Assembly: GCA_963676345.2 (NCBI GenBank)
Contig: CAXXTS010000002.1
Coordinates: forward strand, 496,001 to 560,000
Source: G963665925 sp963676345
GTDB lineage: Bacteria > Bacillota > Clostridia > Peptostreptococcales > Acidaminobacteraceae
Direction: 5' to 3'
Length of the DNA stretch: 64,000 bases
Shown here: in pieces, positions 1-8,195 of the stretch
Numbering within the stretch: position 1 is the first letter of the stretch
How the letters are laid out: each line of letters begins with the position of its first letter
Notes under the pieces: generated by a model
The model's input: only the letters and a program-made list of their open reading frames with translations
Database searches by the model: none
What the model was told of the DNA's origin: nothing
Position numbers and translations under genes: made by a program

Positions 1-178
1 CCAGTTTGGATTCCAAGTAGGTATCCAGTTCTTCAAAGCGTTTATCCACATAGCTGAGTGTTACCAGTGGATCATTTTCTGAGCCAGGTGAGGCTTCTGA
101 AATCTCCATCATGCCAGATATGAAAAAGCCTATTACTATGCCGATCGTTATGAGTCCTATATTTTTAAATGCACGCAT
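1..178 (-). CDS. Partial exported protein of unknown function (N-terminus only)
   Basis: Only the first 59 codons lie in the window; the gene continues past the left edge. The ATG at 178 follows an AGGAGGT ribosome site at 184-190. The N-terminus has one hydrophobic segment at about residues 8-24 (KNIGLITIGIVIGFFISG), so it is either a signal peptide or a membrane anchor. Acidic and polar residues follow, and then the stretch SYVDKRFEELDTYLESKL, which looks helical. Stretches of the form SYVDK-x-x-EEL occur in several clostridial surface or sporulation-related hypothetical proteins. I use this only as a hint, and no function can be assigned. Confidence 0.6.
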   Translation of the reverse strand, partial: MRAFKNIGLITIGIVIGFFISGMMEISEASPGSENDPLVTLSYVDKRFEELDTYLESKL

Positions 179-413
179 TTTTTACCTCCTAATCGAATGG
201 GCGAACTGCCCAGTATCCCCGTCTATTTTACTATAAATACCAACCTATTTCAAAGCGTCAAAGCGTTTGATATCACTTCGTAATACTTTGCTGGTAAAAT
301 TTCAGCTTTATGGTCTGTAAAAATCGATACATACACAGGTCCTAGCAAGGGCCTTTTCAAACAGAATCTGATTGTGGATAAAGCCTTTGTTCGTGAAACA
401 TTATCAACAATCA

Positions 414-439
414 GAGCCCAGGCATTTCTGCCTGGGCTC
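414..439 (-). terminator. Probable terminator after ndoA
   Basis: A perfect 11-bp inverted repeat, GAGCCCAGGCA and its complement, flanks a 4-nt loop about 50 nt beyond the ndoA stop. The following bases on the minus strand are only moderately T-rich, so its strength is uncertain. The rest of 179-488 is A+T-rich with no reading frame I can support. Confidence 0.5.
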
Positions 440-488
440 CATATAAGTAAGTATATAATATTTTAGTTCATGACACATTAGGTTGTGT

Positions 489-842
489 CTATGTAACCTC
501 GAACAAGCCGAGTGAAATCATTAAACTGCGGTCCACATCGTTCATCAGATCAGATGGCAATGCACCAATCTTTTGAATGAGTCTGCGCTTGTCAATGGTT
601 CTGATTTGTTCGAGTAGGATGACGGAATCTTTAATTAGGCCTACTTCATCTTTGGGTACTTCTACATGAGTGGGCAATTTTGCCTTAGATATTTTTGCAG
701 TAATGGCTGCACAAATTACCGTTGGGCTGTATCTGTTTCCGACATCATTTTGCACAATGAGTACAGGTCTTTGTCCCCCTTGTTCTGAACCTACGACTGG
801 ATTTAAGTCTGCAAAGTACACCTCTCCACGTTTAACGATCAA
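489..842 (-). CDS. ndoA: mRNA interferase EndoA/NdoA (MazF family toxin)
   Basis: This 117-residue protein is an endoribonuclease that cleaves single-stranded mRNA at short sequences, the toxin half of the chromosomal NdoA/NdoAI module. It begins MIVKRGEVYFADLNPVVGSE, followed by QGGQRPVLIVQND and SVILLEQIRTIDKRRL, which closely match the Bacillus subtilis NdoA pattern including its length (116 residues). The conserved R in QRPVL, the T in the AAITA segment and the EQIRTIDK segment are all present, so the toxin looks intact. Its ATG overlaps the end of the antitoxin gene by 11 bp, which suggests translational coupling. The position downstream of alr is the usual Firmicutes arrangement, so this is a core-genome module and not a sign of a plasmid. 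Confidence 0.95.
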   Translation of the reverse strand: MIVKRGEVYFADLNPVVGSEQGGQRPVLIVQNDVGNRYSPTVICAAITAKISKAKLPTHVEVPKDEVGLIKDSVILLEQIRTIDKRRLIQKIGALPSDLMNDVDRSLMISLGLFEVT

Positions 843-1110
843 GGCCTTCCTCGCTTTCCAGCTGGCTTTCGTAGGACTCTAGGCATCCAGCATCTGAACA
901 TAGTCCCATTTCGGCCATGTCCCGATTGATGTCCGCCATGCGCTCATATCCCGAACGCAACGCTTCCATGACACCATCCATTTTTATGGGTGCTTTAAAA
1001 TGAAATTCCTGATTCAAATTTTTCTTTATCATTTCAGGATTGTTGCTCACTTTAAGCTCAGCAATTAATTCATTGGGCAAGTCTATTTTAACCTGCTTAA
1101 TTTTTTTCAT
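832..1110 (-). CDS. ndoAI: Antitoxin EndoAI (ribbon-helix-helix type)
   Basis: A 92-residue antitoxin partner of NdoA. The N-terminal strand KKIKQVKIDLPNELIAEL fits a ribbon-helix-helix (CopG/MetJ-like) DNA-binding fold, which in this family also binds and represses the operon promoter. The acidic C-terminal part (ESYESQLESEEGLD) is the likely toxin-binding tail. The ATG at 1110 is preceded by GGAGG at 1117-1121. A near-consensus promoter sits just upstream (1155-1183), so the pair can be expressed apart from alr. Assignment rests on size, fold pattern and the fixed order alr-ndoAI-ndoA; the middle of the protein is poorly conserved. Confidence 0.85.
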   Translation of the reverse strand: MKKIKQVKIDLPNELIAELKVSNNPEMIKKNLNQEFHFKAPIKMDGVMEALRSGYERMADINRDMAEMGLCSDAGCLESYESQLESEEGLDR

Positions 1111-1154
1111 AGGGCACCTCCAATATTAGCCAGTATGTATGAAGGGACAAAGTC

Positions 1155-1183
1155 ATTATAAACATTGTTTGATCACTTGTAAA
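1155..1183 (-). promoter_or_regulatory. Sigma-A-type promoter for ndoAI-ndoA
   Basis: On the minus strand there is a -35 TTTACA (1178-1183), a 17-nt spacer and a perfect -10 TATAAT (1155-1160). The predicted start lies about 40 nt before the antitoxin ATG. It falls in the 131-bp gap between alr and ndoAI. Confidence 0.7.
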
Positions 1184-1241
1184 GCGATGACGCATATTTG
1201 AAATATATTGAAATTTCACTTTAATGCATTTGTAAACTTCT

Positions 1242-2414
1242 TTAAAGCAGCATAAGGGCATCTTTGATTTGCACAATTTCACCTTGGGATTTATATACCC
1301 GCGGCACTCTTTTGCTAATCATACAAACAACTTCATAATTAATCGTTTTTATCCAGCTTGCGACCTCATCAATTGAAATTTTTTGGTTGTCCGATGCACC
1401 GAATAAAACAATTTCATCACCGCGCTGTACGTTTAAATCTGTGAGATCAACCATACACTGATCCATGCAAATGCGTCCAATAATAGGTCTGATTTCGCCG
1501 CCAACAATTGCTTTTGCACTACCTGTATACAGTCTTGTGTATCCATCTGCATAGCCAATTGGCACTGTCCCGATTCGTGTTTGTGCGTCAGTTGTATACA
1601 GAAGACCATAACTCACACCTACACCAGGACCAACATCCTTTACATGACCTATTCGAGCTTTAAGGCTCATAACCTCTTTTAATTTTACATTTTCATGAGA
1701 AACATCGTGTGATGGATAAAGCCCGTACAGCATAATGCCTGCACGTACCATGTTGTAATTGAGCTCGGGCAAGTCGATAATCGCTGCTGAATTAGACACG
1801 TGCTTTATTGGAATATGAATATTCTTTTCTTCTAATGCTTCAATGACCCCATTATATTTTTTCACTTGTTCAAGTGTATAAGTCTTGTCTACTTCATCTG
1901 CAACAGCAAAATGGGTATAAATGCCTTCGATCTCTACATTACCCAGCTTTGAAATATATTCGATTACAAGAACCGCATCCTTTTCAGGTCGCAGACCCAA
2001 TCGGCCCATTCCAGTGTCGAGTTTGATATGAACTTTGACTTTCGTTTTGTTTGACTTTGCAGCCTTGTCCAGCGCTTCCGCCTGCTCAAATGCATATACG
2101 GTCTGAATGAGATTGTTTCGAACAACCTCGTCACTATCTTCTTCTGGCGTATACCCAAGAACCAGAATTGGCGTGTCCTTGTAAGCCTTTCTCAGTTGAA
2201 TGGCTTCTGTCAAAGTGGCTACAGCAAAACGGTCTGCACCATTGTCAAGCAAGGTCTTGCCAATTTCAGCAGCACCATGCCCGTATCCATCTGCTTTAAT
2301 AACTGCGGTTACCATCGCATCTGGCTTGGTTACACGTCGCACTTCTTTAATATTGTGTGCAAGATTGTCTAAGTTGATCTCTGCCCAAACAGGCCTCCTC
2401 AGTTGATGTTGCAT
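1242..2414 (-). CDS. alr: Alanine racemase
   Basis: PLP enzyme converting L-alanine to D-alanine for peptidoglycan, 390 residues as usual for the family. The PLP-binding lysine is Lys40 in AVIKADGYGHG and the second catalytic base is Tyr269 in GVSYGLLYTT. Other family segments are visible: HIKLDTGMGRLG, THFAVAD, HVSNSAA, VRAGIMLYG and GRICMDQCMVD. The ATG at 2414 follows a GGGGGG ribosome site (2421-2427). The gene lies between nnr (117-bp gap) and ndoAI, the conserved Firmicutes order. A single alr here may serve both biosynthesis and alanine use; the window does not decide. Confidence 0.97.
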   Translation of the reverse strand: MQHQLRRPVWAEINLDNLAHNIKEVRRVTKPDAMVTAVIKADGYGHGAAEIGKTLLDNGADRFAVATLTEAIQLRKAYKDTPILVLGYTPEEDSDEVVRNNLIQTVYAFEQAEALDKAAKSNKTKVKVHIKLDTGMGRLGLRPEKDAVLVIEYISKLGNVEIEGIYTHFAVADEVDKTYTLEQVKKYNGVIEALEEKNIHIPIKHVSNSAAIIDLPELNYNMVRAGIMLYGLYPSHDVSHENVKLKEVMSLKARIGHVKDVGPGVGVSYGLLYTTDAQTRIGTVPIGYADGYTRLYTGSAKAIVGGEIRPIIGRICMDQCMVDLTDLNVQRGDEIVLFGASDNQKISIDEVASWIKTINYEVVCMISKRVPRVYKSQGEIVQIKDALMLL

Positions 2415-2531
2415 AATTTTCCCCCCCGGTTAAATCATACCTTGCTCGGATAAACACACTGCCTTTATTATATCCAAACATTTCTTCTCTGCATTTGCAG
2501 TTATACACTGTCTAAATAGAATTTCAATACA

Positions 2532-4076
2532 TTAGCCAACAATTTCCATTATTGTATGAGTCAGACCACTTACAATGTCTCCTGCAAGTAGGCCAAATTC
2601 GCCTTTTCTACCCGCCATAATATCACCAGCACGTCCATGAATATATACACTTAGTATACAGGCTTCACGCGGAGCCATGCCTTGAGCGATAAAACCTGTA
2701 ATGATCCCCGTAAGAACATCTCCGCTACCGGCCGTTGCCATTCCGCTATTGCCTGTCAAATTGACAAAAATTTCACCCTGAGGTGTTGCAATAATCGTCC
2801 TCGAACTTTTCAGAACGACCAGCACACCATACTCCGTTGCAAACTGTAGGGCTGTCTCTATAGGATTTTCAGTGACTTCTTCAATAGTAAGACCCGTTAA
2901 ACGCGCCATTTCACCCGGATGAGGTGTCAGGACAATTTCAGATTTTCTATGCTCAAGCCACTTCACGTTTTTAGCAAGGACATTCAGTCCGTCTGCATCA
3001 ATGACCATCTTGCAGTCTACACTTTCAATCATCTGACGCACAAGCTCAGACATTTCACTGGCCGTACCACAGCCAGGACCAATTGCTACAACATCGATAT
3101 CCTTTGAATCATCAATGATTTTTGAAATTTGATTGATATTGATTACCCCACGGCGCATTTCGTTGAGCGGCACCGTGACAACCTCGGGAACACTGGTTGT
3201 AATGAGTAAATTCAAGCTTTCTGGTATGTATAGTTTGAGCAGTCCCAGACCGCTTCTAAGGGCAGCCTTGCACGTTAAAATAGCCGCGCCAGTCATGCCT
3301 GAACTTCCCGCTATAATATTGGCTTTTCCATACGTACCCTTGTGGGAATTTTGTGGTCTTTCCGGAAGCAGGCGCGTAATGTGGTCCCGTGTAATAATAT
3401 GGTGTTTCATGCCCACTTCTCGTATGGCCTTTTTAGGAATACCAATTTGTCGTATAACAAGTTCGCCGTTATAGTCTGCACCCGGGTATAGAATGTTTCC
3501 AATTTTAGGGAGGGCAAAGGCTACCGTTTTCTTTGCACGTACAGCCTCACCCATAATTTTACCTGTATTCCCACTCACACCTGATGGTACATCCACAGAA
3601 ACCGTATATTTACTTAAACGATTGATGGTTTCAATAACGCCCTTATGAATACCTTGAACGCTGTCAACAAGACCGGTTCCCAGTATTGCATCAACAACAA
3701 CATCTTGCGAGGGGATGAGCTTCTCCAGCTTCATCAGCCCACCTTGATCATTGACATTATCAATTTGAATGTCCAGCTTTCTGAGCACCTGATAATTGAG
3801 CTCAGCATCTCCCGTTATATCCTTAGGTTGACCCACTATGAAGACACGAATTTCCTTATTGGCATTATGAAGATGGCGCGCCACCACAAATCCATCACCG
3901 CCATTGTTTCCGGTTCCGCATATCACCAGAACCCTCTGAACAGAAGATTCTATTTTCAACACTTCATCGACAACTGCATTACCGGCATTTTCCATAAGAA
4001 CAACACCGGGTATTCCATATTTTTCTATGGTGATTTGATCAACTTCTCGCATCTCTTCATTTAATGCAAGTTTCAT
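2532..4076 (-). CDS. nnr: Bifunctional NAD(P)H-hydrate epimerase / ADP-dependent NAD(P)H-hydrate dehydratase
   Basis: Repairs NADH and NADPH that have been damaged by hydration. The 514-residue protein fuses an N-terminal YjeF_N epimerase (about residues 1-215, with the nucleotide-binding stretch VICGTGNNGGDGFVVARHL and VDAILGTGL) to a C-terminal ribokinase-like dehydratase (about 225-514, with GTYGKANIIAGSSGMTGAA, LTPHPGEMARL and the catalytic segment GNSGMATAGSGDVLTGII). The epimerase interconverts the R and S hydrates and the dehydratase restores the S form using ADP. It starts 12 bp after acpS, with an AAGGGG ribosome site, so the two are co-transcribed. The length is normal for the fused bacterial form. 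Confidence 0.95.
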   Translation of the reverse strand: MKLALNEEMREVDQITIEKYGIPGVVLMENAGNAVVDEVLKIESSVQRVLVICGTGNNGGDGFVVARHLHNANKEIRVFIVGQPKDITGDAELNYQVLRKLDIQIDNVNDQGGLMKLEKLIPSQDVVVDAILGTGLVDSVQGIHKGVIETINRLSKYTVSVDVPSGVSGNTGKIMGEAVRAKKTVAFALPKIGNILYPGADYNGELVIRQIGIPKKAIREVGMKHHIITRDHITRLLPERPQNSHKGTYGKANIIAGSSGMTGAAILTCKAALRSGLGLLKLYIPESLNLLITTSVPEVVTVPLNEMRRGVININQISKIIDDSKDIDVVAIGPGCGTASEMSELVRQMIESVDCKMVIDADGLNVLAKNVKWLEHRKSEIVLTPHPGEMARLTGLTIEEVTENPIETALQFATEYGVLVVLKSSRTIIATPQGEIFVNLTGNSGMATAGSGDVLTGIITGFIAQGMAPREACILSVYIHGRAGDIMAGRKGEFGLLAGDIVSGLTHTIMEIVG

Positions 4077-4088
4077 ATGTTCAACCCC

Positions 4089-4457
4089 TTATACTGCTAT
4101 ACTATTAGCCACTGCATATGTTTTGCAATGGGATATTGACACCATCAATTCACTGATTCCCCGCTCCGTGGCAACCTTCAAAGCACCGTTATAGAGCGCA
4201 ACAGTGGGTCTGCCCAAGTCATCGCGCAGTACTTCAATATCTTTCCACTCAAAACCGCGTATACCTGTTCCAAGTGATTTCACAATGGCTTCCTTGGCGG
4301 CAAAATTACCTGCGATAGACTCAACCTTCATATTTTTTGATTTAAAATAGGCAATTTCCTTATCTGTAAAAAGGCGCGTCAAAAAACGACTGGACTTTTT
4401 TATTGCTCGATCTATTCTATCAAGTTCTATAATGTCCACACCGATTCCTTTAACCAT
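4089..4457 (-). CDS. acpS: Holo-[acyl-carrier-protein] synthase
   Basis: Transfers the 4'-phosphopantetheine arm of CoA to a serine of acyl carrier protein, switching on fatty acid synthesis. It has 122 residues, the standard AcpS length. The two Mg-binding acids are present: Asp8 in GIGVDIIELDRI and Glu56 in NFAAKEAIVKSLGTG. The C-terminal VSISHCKTYAVA matches the family SISH motif. The ATG at 4457 is preceded by GGGAG. It is the first gene of the block that continues into nnr. Confidence 0.96.
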   Translation of the reverse strand: MVKGIGVDIIELDRIDRAIKKSSRFLTRLFTDKEIAYFKSKNMKVESIAGNFAAKEAIVKSLGTGIRGFEWKDIEVLRDDLGRPTVALYNGALKVATERGISELMVSISHCKTYAVANSIAV

Positions 4458-4515
4458 TTTTTACACTCCCAGTATTACTGCATCCGGCTTGCATCCTTTA
4501 AACAATCGTTGTACC

Positions 4516-4544
4516 ATTATAACACAGAAAAAGTATGAGCTAAA
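4516..4544 (-). promoter_or_regulatory. Possible promoter for acpS-nnr
   Basis: The minus strand shows a perfect -10 TATAAT (4516-4521), a 17-nt spacer and a weak -35 TTTAGC (4539-4544), about 55 nt before the acpS ATG. The same stretch must also hold the promoter of the divergent zinc-ribbon gene, so the two may interfere. Confidence 0.4.
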
Positions 4545-4563
4545 CACCATAGGAGGGGGTTCT

Positions 4564-4824
4564 ATGTCAAAATACAGATGCACCACATGCATGAAAAATG
4601 CGCATTACATAGAGTTCAGTAAATCAGAAGAAGAAAAAGCTGTAACAACAATCTACGCCTACTGTTCACACTGTAAGAAAGAGGCTTGGGGCGGACTTCA
4701 TTTCCACCCTGAAATGAACACTTACTTCAACACACTCTTTGAACCCAACCTGAACTATCAAGCAGACAAACAGGAACCGTATGCAAGAAACATTGTTTTG
4801 CAAACTAAAAACGAAACCCGGTAA
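4564..4824 (+). CDS. Small zinc-ribbon-like protein, function unknown
   Basis: An 86-residue protein on the plus strand, divergent from acpS. The ATG at 4564 has a strong ribosome site (AGGAGGGGG, 4551-4559). An in-frame upstream ATG has no such site and was rejected. Two CxxC pairs (YRCTTCMK at residues 6-9 and YCSHCKKE at 34-37), 25 residues apart, are typical of a zinc ribbon. They are followed by WGGLHFHPEMNTYF, which is rich in aromatics and histidine. The rest is polar, with no membrane segment or signal. I do not recognise a named family. A role in nucleic-acid or protein binding is a guess from the zinc ribbon only. Confidence 0.7.
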   Translation: MSKYRCTTCMKNAHYIEFSKSEEEKAVTTIYAYCSHCKKEAWGGLHFHPEMNTYFNTLFEPNLNYQADKQEPYARNIVLQTKNETR

Positions 4825-4848
4825 ATGCAGTGACTGCATTTACCGGGT
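4816..4848 (+). terminator. Strong terminator overlapping the zinc-ribbon stop codon
   Basis: A perfect 15-bp inverted repeat (4816-4830 and 4834-4848) with a 3-nt loop is followed by CTCGTTTTATTT. The stop codon of the small protein (4822-4824) lies inside the left arm. On the minus strand the hairpin is followed by TTCGTTTTTAG, so it may also end transcription of pepP. Confidence 0.85.
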
Positions 4849-4963
4849 CTCGTTTTATTTGACTTATAATTATACCGATCCCTTACTTAAGCTTTATGTG
4901 GCTATGTCTCATGCAAAGCACCAGCCTAAATCATTTTAATAGGCTTAAAGCATACAGGTTATA

Positions 4964-6739
4964 TTAGACAGCTTGTGTTGCCGCTCTTAACCAAATTCTC
5001 TCCGCCTCGCTCAGATGTGGCGACAACTTTTTATATACCCCTTCATGATAAGTATTGAGCCACTGCTTTTCATCTTCGTTTAAGAGCGTAGTCTCAATCG
5101 GTTTTATGTCAATTGGACAAAGTGACACCGTTTCAAAATTTAAAAACTGACCAAACTCTGTTTCAATATCTTTTCTGACAACCAAAGTGTTCTCAATACG
5201 TATACCATGCTTGCCTTCTCGGTATACGCCCGGTTCATTCGTCAGTATCATGCCCGGCTGAATCTTAACTGTATTCGGCGCCATTTTCATGGTCTGAGGA
5301 CCCTCGTGCACGTTCATGAAATACCCGACACCATGCCCTGTACCACATTTATAATCAAGTCCCTCTGCCCACATAGGCTGTCTTGCAACCATTTCTATTT
5401 TGGAACCCGTTGCCCCGTGTAAAAAACGCAGTCTAGCAAGGGCAATGTGACTCTTTAGTGTGAGGGTATAGTCTCGCTTCATTTCATCAGTTACCGGTCC
5501 CAGTGCAACCGTTCGTGTAATATCCGTTGTTCCATCAAGGTAGTTTCCGCCTGAGTCAAAGAGAAAAAGTCCCTTTTCTTCCAACTTACTGCTTGACTGT
5601 TCATCTGCACTGTAGTGCATCATGGCAGCATGTGGACCATATGCAGCTATGGTATGAAAACTTTCTGAAACATACCGCGCCTGCTCCGACCTGTAGCGTC
5701 TGAGTTGTTTTTCGACTTCAAGCTCGGTGACCTTTGCATTTTTCACAGCGTCTTCGAGCCAAATGTGGAATTTCACCATAGCAACACCATCACGCACTTG
5801 GCTGTTTCTAATGTTCTCAATTTCTTCTTCTGTTTTCATGGACTTGACCAGTGCAACTGGATTTGACGCTTCAATTTCAATGACACAGTCAGAAAGTGAA
5901 CTGTGCAGTTTTGCTGAAATCGTTTGTGGATCAAAGCACACCTTGCAATTTTCAGGCAGTGTATTTAAAAATGATTTGATTTGATCATAGGCACGCGTTT
6001 CAATACCACCTTTTTCAAAATGTGCCCTGGACTTAGCTCCTACTTTTTCAGGTTCTATAAAAAGCCACGCCGCGTCTTTGCCCACCACAGCATAAGAAAG
6101 GGCTACTGGACTATACTCAATATCGGTCCCTCTAAAATTAAACATCCACGCAATGTCATCAAGTGTCGTTACAATCAAATAATCTGCATCTATATCTTTC
6201 ATCGTGTGTCGTACACGTGCCACTTTATCCTCAACTGTGTTCGCAGCGAAAGGCATTTCGTGTACATAAATAGGATCTGTAGGAACGGCTGGTCTGTCCG
6301 TCCATATGCCTTCTATAAGGTCATGATCCAAACTCAGTTTATAGGTTCTTGGAGAGGCTTCTTGTAAATATGTACGCATGGTGCTCAGTGAAATAACCTG
6401 ACCGTCAAAACCAATGGTTTTACCCGAGTCAATATGTTGACCAATCCACTGGCCCACTTCCGGAACCCCTTCTAGCCCCCATTTTACAAGTTGAAAATCA
6501 TTGTCTTTGATTTCACGCTCTGCTTGTATATGATATCTGCCGTCAGCCCAAAGCAGAGCTTCTTCTTGTGTTATTACCGCAATGCCCGCCGAACCTGTAA
6601 ATCCAGATATCCACGTTCTAGCTTTCCACCTGCTTGGAACATATTCGGACTGATGCGGGTCTGAACTCGGTATGATATAGACATCAATATCATGTTCTGC
6701 CATTTTTTGTCGCAGTTTAGAAATTCTCTCGTTAACCAC
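4964..6739 (-). CDS. pepP: Xaa-Pro aminopeptidase (M24B, aminopeptidase P family)
   Basis: Metallopeptidase that removes an N-terminal residue preceding proline, acting in the cytosol. The 591-residue protein has the three-domain layout of long bacterial and eukaryotic aminopeptidase P: two creatinase-like N-terminal domains and a pita-bread catalytic domain. Metal ligands are visible in FDSGGNYLDGTTDITRT (both Asp), GTGHGVGYFMNVHEGP (His), TNEPGVYREG (Glu) and IRIENTLV (Glu). The frame is open further up to a GTG at 6763, but that has no ribosome site. GTG at 6739 is preceded by AAAGGGG (6747-6753) at 7 nt, so I chose it. No signal peptide is seen. The next minus-strand gene ends 275 bp upstream. 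Confidence 0.93.
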   Translation of the reverse strand: MVNERISKLRQKMAEHDIDVYIIPSSDPHQSEYVPSRWKARTWISGFTGSAGIAVITQEEALLWADGRYHIQAEREIKDNDFQLVKWGLEGVPEVGQWIGQHIDSGKTIGFDGQVISLSTMRTYLQEASPRTYKLSLDHDLIEGIWTDRPAVPTDPIYVHEMPFAANTVEDKVARVRHTMKDIDADYLIVTTLDDIAWMFNFRGTDIEYSPVALSYAVVGKDAAWLFIEPEKVGAKSRAHFEKGGIETRAYDQIKSFLNTLPENCKVCFDPQTISAKLHSSLSDCVIEIEASNPVALVKSMKTEEEIENIRNSQVRDGVAMVKFHIWLEDAVKNAKVTELEVEKQLRRYRSEQARYVSESFHTIAAYGPHAAMMHYSADEQSSSKLEEKGLFLFDSGGNYLDGTTDITRTVALGPVTDEMKRDYTLTLKSHIALARLRFLHGATGSKIEMVARQPMWAEGLDYKCGTGHGVGYFMNVHEGPQTMKMAPNTVKIQPGMILTNEPGVYREGKHGIRIENTLVVRKDIETEFGQFLNFETVSLCPIDIKPIETTLLNEDEKQWLNTYHEGVYKKLSPHLSEAERIWLRAATQAV

Positions 6740-7013
6740 AGCTGTTCCCCTTTCGTAATCCACACTTTTTTGCCTTTAAATACCATGATAGCCTATCTAT
6801 ATCTTACTCAATTTTTTCATATATGTTAATCTATTTTTCTTATATTAAACAAACATAGCAAATGTAGTTCATTAGAAAATATATAGGACTGGGCTCATGT
6901 TGGTGCATTTTGCGTCGCCCTGATGGAAACTAAACTTAAAAATTTTTTCACGCTTTATTTATTACATAAAAATGAAGATGCATAATATAGCACCTCCACT
7001 TTAATCACACGTC

Positions 7014-7595
7014 TTATTTTCCCCACGACTTCCACTGATCCTCCAAAATTGAAAAACTAATCCGATCTTGATAGGTTTTCAACGCTCTGTCAAACGCAGC
7101 GTCTCTTCGGTAGCCCTCTTTGGTGAAACCCAATTTTTCAACCACACGTAAAGAAGAGAAATTACCAGGATGGATTTCAGCTTCAATTTTATGAAGTTCC
7201 CATTGTCCAAGCGCCATAGCGAGTATTTTTTTTACGGCCTCAGTAGCATAGCCTTTATTCCAAAAGGCTTCATTGAACATGTAACCCACTTCAGCTTTAT
7301 AATTCCAAAATTCAATATGATGCAGTGAAATAAGACCAATCAATTTCCCTGAGGCTTTTTCTACAATGCCCCATCTAATAAAATACCTGTTCTGATATCC
7401 GTCGTGCACGACATCGACATATCGCTTCACTTCTGCTAAGGACCTGAACGGGGAAATCACTTGATATTTCAATGCATTCTTATTGTGATATATTTCAAAT
7501 AAATCTGCTGCATCGCTGTGCAGAATGTCCCTGAAAAAAAGTCGATCTGATTCAAACTCAGGGAATATTCTAAAAATCTCAAGCAACCTGTCCAT
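7014..7595 (-). CDS. GNAT family N-acetyltransferase (RimJ/RimL-like)
   Basis: Transfers an acetyl group from acetyl-CoA to an unknown amine; 193 residues. The family pattern is clear: FESDRLFFRDI at the start, IGLISLHHIEFWN, then GYMFNEAFWNKGYATEAVKKIL (acetyl-CoA loop region, roughly residues 106-127) and HPGNFSSLRVVEKLGFTKEG near the end. This resembles the RimJ/RimL branch, which acetylates ribosomal protein N-termini or small molecules. The substrate cannot be read from sequence. The ATG at 7595 is preceded by GAGGTGA (7601-7607). The gene stands alone between pepP and the DUF1499 gene. Confidence 0.88.
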   Translation of the reverse strand: MDRLLEIFRIFPEFESDRLFFRDILHSDAADLFEIYHNKNALKYQVISPFRSLAEVKRYVDVVHDGYQNRYFIRWGIVEKASGKLIGLISLHHIEFWNYKAEVGYMFNEAFWNKGYATEAVKKILAMALGQWELHKIEAEIHPGNFSSLRVVEKLGFTKEGYRRDAAFDRALKTYQDRISFSILEDQWKSWGK

Positions 7596-7744
7596 CTTTC
7601 ACCTCTATATGTCCATACTTCTTGATTCCAGCACGCCTATATTTCGTATTATACCTGATACGCTTTTGGCTTGGTACAGGTCATGTCTTTCCTTTGACGC
7701 CATGTAAGTTCCATGTTTTCAGGCAATCTAATCCAAATTCGATT

Positions 7745-8194
7745 TTACTGATCTTGATAGTACTTCCTTATGGCTTCATATCGCGCTCGGTTTACGCCCA
7801 TGTCTGAATATCCGACACGACTTTGTGATTTGTAGTGGATTTGCCTTTGCTTGTCGTCAAAGAATATTTCCACATCGTCTTTAAAACCCATTCCCTGTGT
7901 ACTGAATACCACATGCATATACAAGACCTCATTGACGAGAATTTCATATTTTCCATAAGTGTCAAAGGCTTCAATCAGCACCTCTTTTGAATGTGCTGCG
8001 TCGTCTTTATAACTGAGCGACATCACTTTTTGAGATGAGCTTTCTGCTTGGGTACTCACACCATTTGGTGTTTTTCTCAAGGGTTTGAAGCCCCCCGCTT
8101 CAAGGCCCAAGTTATTTGGCGGCACACTGTTTTTATAAATGCCGTATCCGGTGCCCACTAATAGCACGACTATAATTATTATCCATTTTTTCAT
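7745..8194 (-). CDS. DUF1499 domain protein with N-terminal membrane anchor
   Basis: A 149-residue protein. One hydrophobic segment (about residues 3-21, WIIIIVVLLVGTGYGIY) anchors it or directs export. The rest matches DUF1499: KTPNGVSTQ near the start, DDVEIFFDD, and the signature HYKSQSRVGYSDMGVNRARYEAIRKYY at the end (shown here in one piece only to residue type: SRVGYSDxGxNRxRxEAxR). The function of DUF1499 is unknown. The ATG at 8194 is preceded by AGGGGGA (8201-8207). It begins one base after the stop of the disulfide reductase gene, so the two are almost certainly translated together. Confidence 0.85.
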   Translation of the reverse strand: MKKWIIIIVVLLVGTGYGIYKNSVPPNNLGLEAGGFKPLRKTPNGVSTQAESSSQKVMSLSYKDDAAHSKEVLIEAFDTYGKYEILVNEVLYMHVVFSTQGMGFKDDVEIFFDDKQRQIHYKSQSRVGYSDMGVNRARYEAIRKYYQDQ

Positions 8195-8195
8195 T

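Noticed and set aside
489..1110. Toxin-antitoxin pair as a sign of a mobile element.
   Set aside because: The alr-ndoAI-ndoA order is a core Firmicutes arrangement, and no integrase, transposase or attachment repeats are nearby.
6740..6786. Longer N-termini for the Xaa-Pro aminopeptidase (GTG at 6763) and a second frame starting at 6786.
   Set aside because: Neither start has a ribosome site, while GTG at 6739 has AAAGGGG at 7 nt.
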